Part shown: piece after piece, positions 60,919 through 62,607 of the stretch
How positions within the stretch are numbered: the first letter of the stretch is position 1
Layout of the letters: each line of letters begins with the position of its first letter
Assembly: GCA_035498555.1 (NCBI GenBank)
Contig: DATKAB010000053.1
Coordinates: forward strand, 1-62,607
Direction of reading: 5' to 3'
DNA from: Candidatus Sulfotelmatobacter sp.
GTDB taxonomy: Bacteria; Eisenbacteria; RBG-16-71-46
DNA: 62,607 bases
Notes under the pieces: model-generated
What the model was told of the DNA's origin: nothing
The model's input: only the letters and a program-made list of their open reading frames with translations
Database searches by the model: none
Position numbers and translations under genes: made by a program

Positions 60919-62449
60919 TCGTCGGAGCCTCGCGCTCGGCGCGCTCGCCGGGCTGCTGCTGGGCGCGGCGTTCCTGCCGTTCCGTCTCGGCGCGCTCGCC
61001 TGGATCGGATTCGTTCCGCTCCTCTCGGCGCTCGATCGCCGGCTGAAATCGGGAAGCGGAGCGCGGAGCTTCCTCGGGCCGGGCTACGTCTTCGGCTTCG
61101 TCTTCTACCTGATCGGCACTCATTGGATCGCGCGCCTCAGCACGGTCGCGATCACCGTGCCGTGGCTCAAGTATCCCGCCTGGGTCGCGGCCGCCGCCTA
61201 CCTGGCCCTGTTTCCGATGCTCGCCACCTTCCTCTCCGGCTGGCTGGCGCGCCACACTCGCCTGCCGCTCGCGCTGATCGTGCCGCCGGTGATGATCTGT
61301 GTCGAGGAATTGCGCGGCTCGGGCGAGCTCGGTTTCCCCTGGTTCCAGCCCGGTTATACGCAATGGTCGCTCACGCCCGTGATCCAGATGGCCAGCCTCG
61401 GCGGCGTCACGCTGGTGACGCTGTGGGTGCTGGTGCTGAACGTGCTGATCTGGCGCGCGATCGCGGGCACCGCTCGGCTGCGCGCGGCGATCGGCGCCGT
61501 GCTCGCGCTGGCGTTGCCGTTTGCCTGGGGTTCGCGCGTGCTGCGCGCGGCGCCCGCCGATCAGGGGCCGACGGTGGCGCTCATCCAGGGCAACATTCCC
61601 GGCGAGATCAAGTGGGCGGGAGGCCACGATCGCGAGATCTTCGGCACCTTTCTCGCCCTCTCCGATTCCGCCGCCTCGCGCGAGCCGCGTCCGGTTCTGA
61701 TCGTGTGGCCCGAAACCGCGACCGGCAGCTGGATGCGCAAGCGCCTCGATCAGTGCCTGCTGGTGACCGACTTCGCAGCGCGAGTCGGTGTGCCGGTCTT
61801 CAGCGGGTTCGCCGACTACGCCTATGACTCGCTGGGCCGCGCGCGCCAGTTCAACGCCGCCGGGCTGTTCGCGACCGACGGTTCGCTGGGCGAGGTCTAC
61901 GCCAAGCGCCATCTGGTTCCCTTCGGCGAGCGCATGCCGTTCCAGTGGCTGGTTCCGGCGCTCGGCAAGCTGGATCTCGGCCAGGCCGAGTGGACGCCGG
62001 GGACCCGAGTGGTGCTGTTTCGCTCCGCGGCCGGACCGTTCGCCTGTCTGATCTGTTTCGAATCGATCTTCCCCGACCTCTCGCGAGAATCGGTGCGCGC
62101 CGGCGCGCGCTGGCTGGTCAACATCACCAACGACGAGTGGTTCGGCCTGAGCGCCGCGCTCGAACAGCACGCGGCGATGGCGGTGTTCCGCGCGGTCGAG
62201 AATCACGTCGCCGTGGCGCGCTGCGCCAACACCGGGCTGTCGTGGCTGATCGACGGCCGCGGGCGCGTGATTCGCGCGGCGGGCGCGTTCGTTCCGGCGG
62301 TCGTGGAAGGCCCGATCGCGCCTTCGGGTCCACCCACGCCCTACACGCGCTTTGGCGACTGGCCGGGGCTCTTGTGCGGCGCGTTCACGCTGATCCTGAT
62401 GGTTCAGGCCGGCCGGGGCGCGCTGACAGTCCGCAAGATCCGCTCCTGA
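60917..62449 (+). CDS. lnt: Apolipoprotein N-acyltransferase, start codon unresolved
   Basis: Adds the third acyl chain to lipoproteins in the inner membrane. The nitrilase domain shows the triad region WPETA (Glu), KRHLVPFGER (Lys) and LICFESIFP (Cys), and about six membrane helices precede it. Homology begins right after the oxidoreductase stop (SLALGALAGLLLGAAFLP, a typical Lnt first helix), yet no ATG, GTG or TTG is in frame from the upstream stop at 60854-60856 until GTG 61157, which would delete about 80 residues. AAGGAGG at 60898-60904 fits a start near 60911-60917. Either a rare start codon or a small indel is involved. The coordinates begin at the first codon after the oxidoreductase stop region. 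Confidence 0.8.
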   Translation, partial: DRRSLALGALAGLLLGAAFLPFRLGALAWIGFVPLLSALDRRLKSGSGARSFLGPGYVFGFVFYLIGTHWIARLSTVAITVPWLKYPAWVAAAAYLALFPMLATFLSGWLARHTRLPLALIVPPVMICVEELRGSGELGFPWFQPGYTQWSLTPVIQMASLGGVTLVTLWVLVLNVLIWRAIAGTARLRAAIGAVLALALPFAWGSRVLRAAPADQGPTVALIQGNIPGEIKWAGGHDREIFGTFLALSDSAASREPRPVLIVWPETATGSWMRKRLDQCLLVTDFAARVGVPVFSGFADYAYDSLGRARQFNAAGLFATDGSLGEVYAKRHLVPFGERMPFQWLVPALGKLDLGQAEWTPGTRVVLFRSAAGPFACLICFESIFPDLSRESVRAGARWLVNITNDEWFGLSAALEQHAAMAVFRAVENHVAVARCANTGLSWLIDGRGRVIRAAGAFVPAVVEGPIAPSGPPTPYTRFGDWPGLLCGAFTLILMVQAGRGALTVRKIRS

Positions 62450-62486
62450 CGGGGCGCGTTGACAGTCCGCAAGATCCCCTCCTAAC
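62415..62486. repeat. 36-bp tandem duplication at the lnt 3' end
   Basis: Two adjacent 36-base copies (62415-62450 and 62451-62486) differ at three positions: copy 2 has T for C at its base 9, C for G at base 28 and A for G at base 34. Copy 1 is the last codons and stop of lnt; copy 2 is non-coding and contains the next promoter. Confidence 0.9.
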
Positions 62487-62488
62487 AT
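62459..62488 (+). promoter_or_regulatory. Promoter of the asd-like gene
   Basis: TTGACA (62459-62464), 18 bp, TAACAT (62483-62488), with the -35 and most of the -10 lying in the second copy of the duplication. The predicted leader is about 60 bases. Confidence 0.7.
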
Positions 62489-62556
62489 GCGCGCTCACCG
62501 CGGTACCACTCCACACCTTACGCGGAGTCGTTCGTGCGCATCGAGCGCCCAAGCGA

Positions 62557-62607
62557 ATGAGCCGGCGACTGGGCATCGTCGGCGCCACCGGCCTCGTGGG
62601 GCGCACC
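62557..62607 (+). CDS. Start of an aspartate-semialdehyde-dehydrogenase-like gene (partial)
   Basis: Seventeen codons to the window end, MSRRLGIVGATGLVGRT, an N-terminal nucleotide-binding loop (GxxGxxG) typical of aspartate-semialdehyde dehydrogenase. N-acetyl-gamma-glutamyl-phosphate reductase and other Rossmann enzymes have similar openings. It lies about 70 bases after the TAACAT -10. No clear Shine-Dalgarno. Confidence 0.45.
   Translation, partial: MSRRLGIVGATGLVGRT

Noticed and set aside
60728-62488. 586-codon minus-strand frame over lnt
   Set aside because: Shadow frame; lnt catalytic motifs lie on the plus strand.
1-62607. tRNA, rRNA, CRISPR, insertion sequences, phage genes
   Set aside because: I looked for clover-leaf patterns with TTCGANNC-type arms, regularly spaced direct repeats and transposase motifs and saw none. 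A covariance or profile search could still find a divergent RNA.

Overview
This is a contiguous, GC-rich, tightly packed bacterial chromosome segment. It holds about 56 protein genes, all but one on the + strand. Many neighbours overlap by 1-4 bases (ATGA, GTGA, TGATG), and GTG and TTG starts are common. I see no rRNA, tRNA, CRISPR array, insertion sequence or phage gene. The cell is Gram-negative: it has LPS-core type glycosyltransferases, RseP, TamA/TamB, Lnt, lipoproteins and outer-membrane barrels. The Bat operon, GatCAB, and a protease/propeller/barrel fusion suggest an uncultured high-GC FCB-type lineage (Eisenbacteria or Gemmatimonadota-like). That placement is inference.

Layout. (1) 224-5173: recJ, bifunctional rel, dtd, maf. 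(2) 5334-11910: rplM-rpsI, rpsB-tsf-pyrH-frr, then uppS-cdsA-dxr (translation plus lipid and isoprenoid precursors). (3) 11907-16239: envelope glycan block with a degenerate HldE-like protein and GT9, GT2, GT4, GT4. (4) 16372-27167: rseP, tamA, tamB and a 1065-residue signal peptide/metalloprotease/beta-propeller/Omp85-like barrel protein. (5) 27335-32754: pcrA and gatCAB. (6) 32807-38517: purD, purE, tsaC, arginine-phosphatase-like LMW-PTP, ilvE, rpiB, glyA. (7) 39303-47818: moxR/Bat operon in which BatB-BatC and BatD-BatE are fused, then a PAP2 phosphatase. (8) 47875-49610: PTS-IIA-like protein lacking its His, Zn ribbon, lipoprotein, and the only minus-strand gene. (9) 49625-55138: CCA-type nucleotidyltransferase, polyprenyl synthase, rsfS, argS, PfkB kinase. 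(10) 55259-62607: two-domain unknown protein, a 16-codon ORF before a hairpin terminator, HD-GYP protein, purM, sigma-54 activator, Gfo/Idh oxidoreductase, lnt, and the start of an asd-like gene.

Regulatory signals are unusually readable. At least eight promoters fit TTGacN-18 bp-TANNNT. Several sit so close to the start codon (7-10 bases from the -10) that the mRNA should be leaderless (pcrA, purD, the phosphatase, polyprenyl synthase). GC-rich hairpins without T-runs end several operons just before the next -35.

The most interesting items are the protease/propeller/barrel fusion beside tamAB; a promoter that appears to have arisen by a 36-bp tandem duplication of the lnt 3' end; the tiny ORF at 56216; and several family members whose signature catalytic residues are replaced (HldE-like HAGH, ArgS HIGH, PTS IIA His, CCA DxD). 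Start codons are argued gene by gene; the lnt start could not be resolved.
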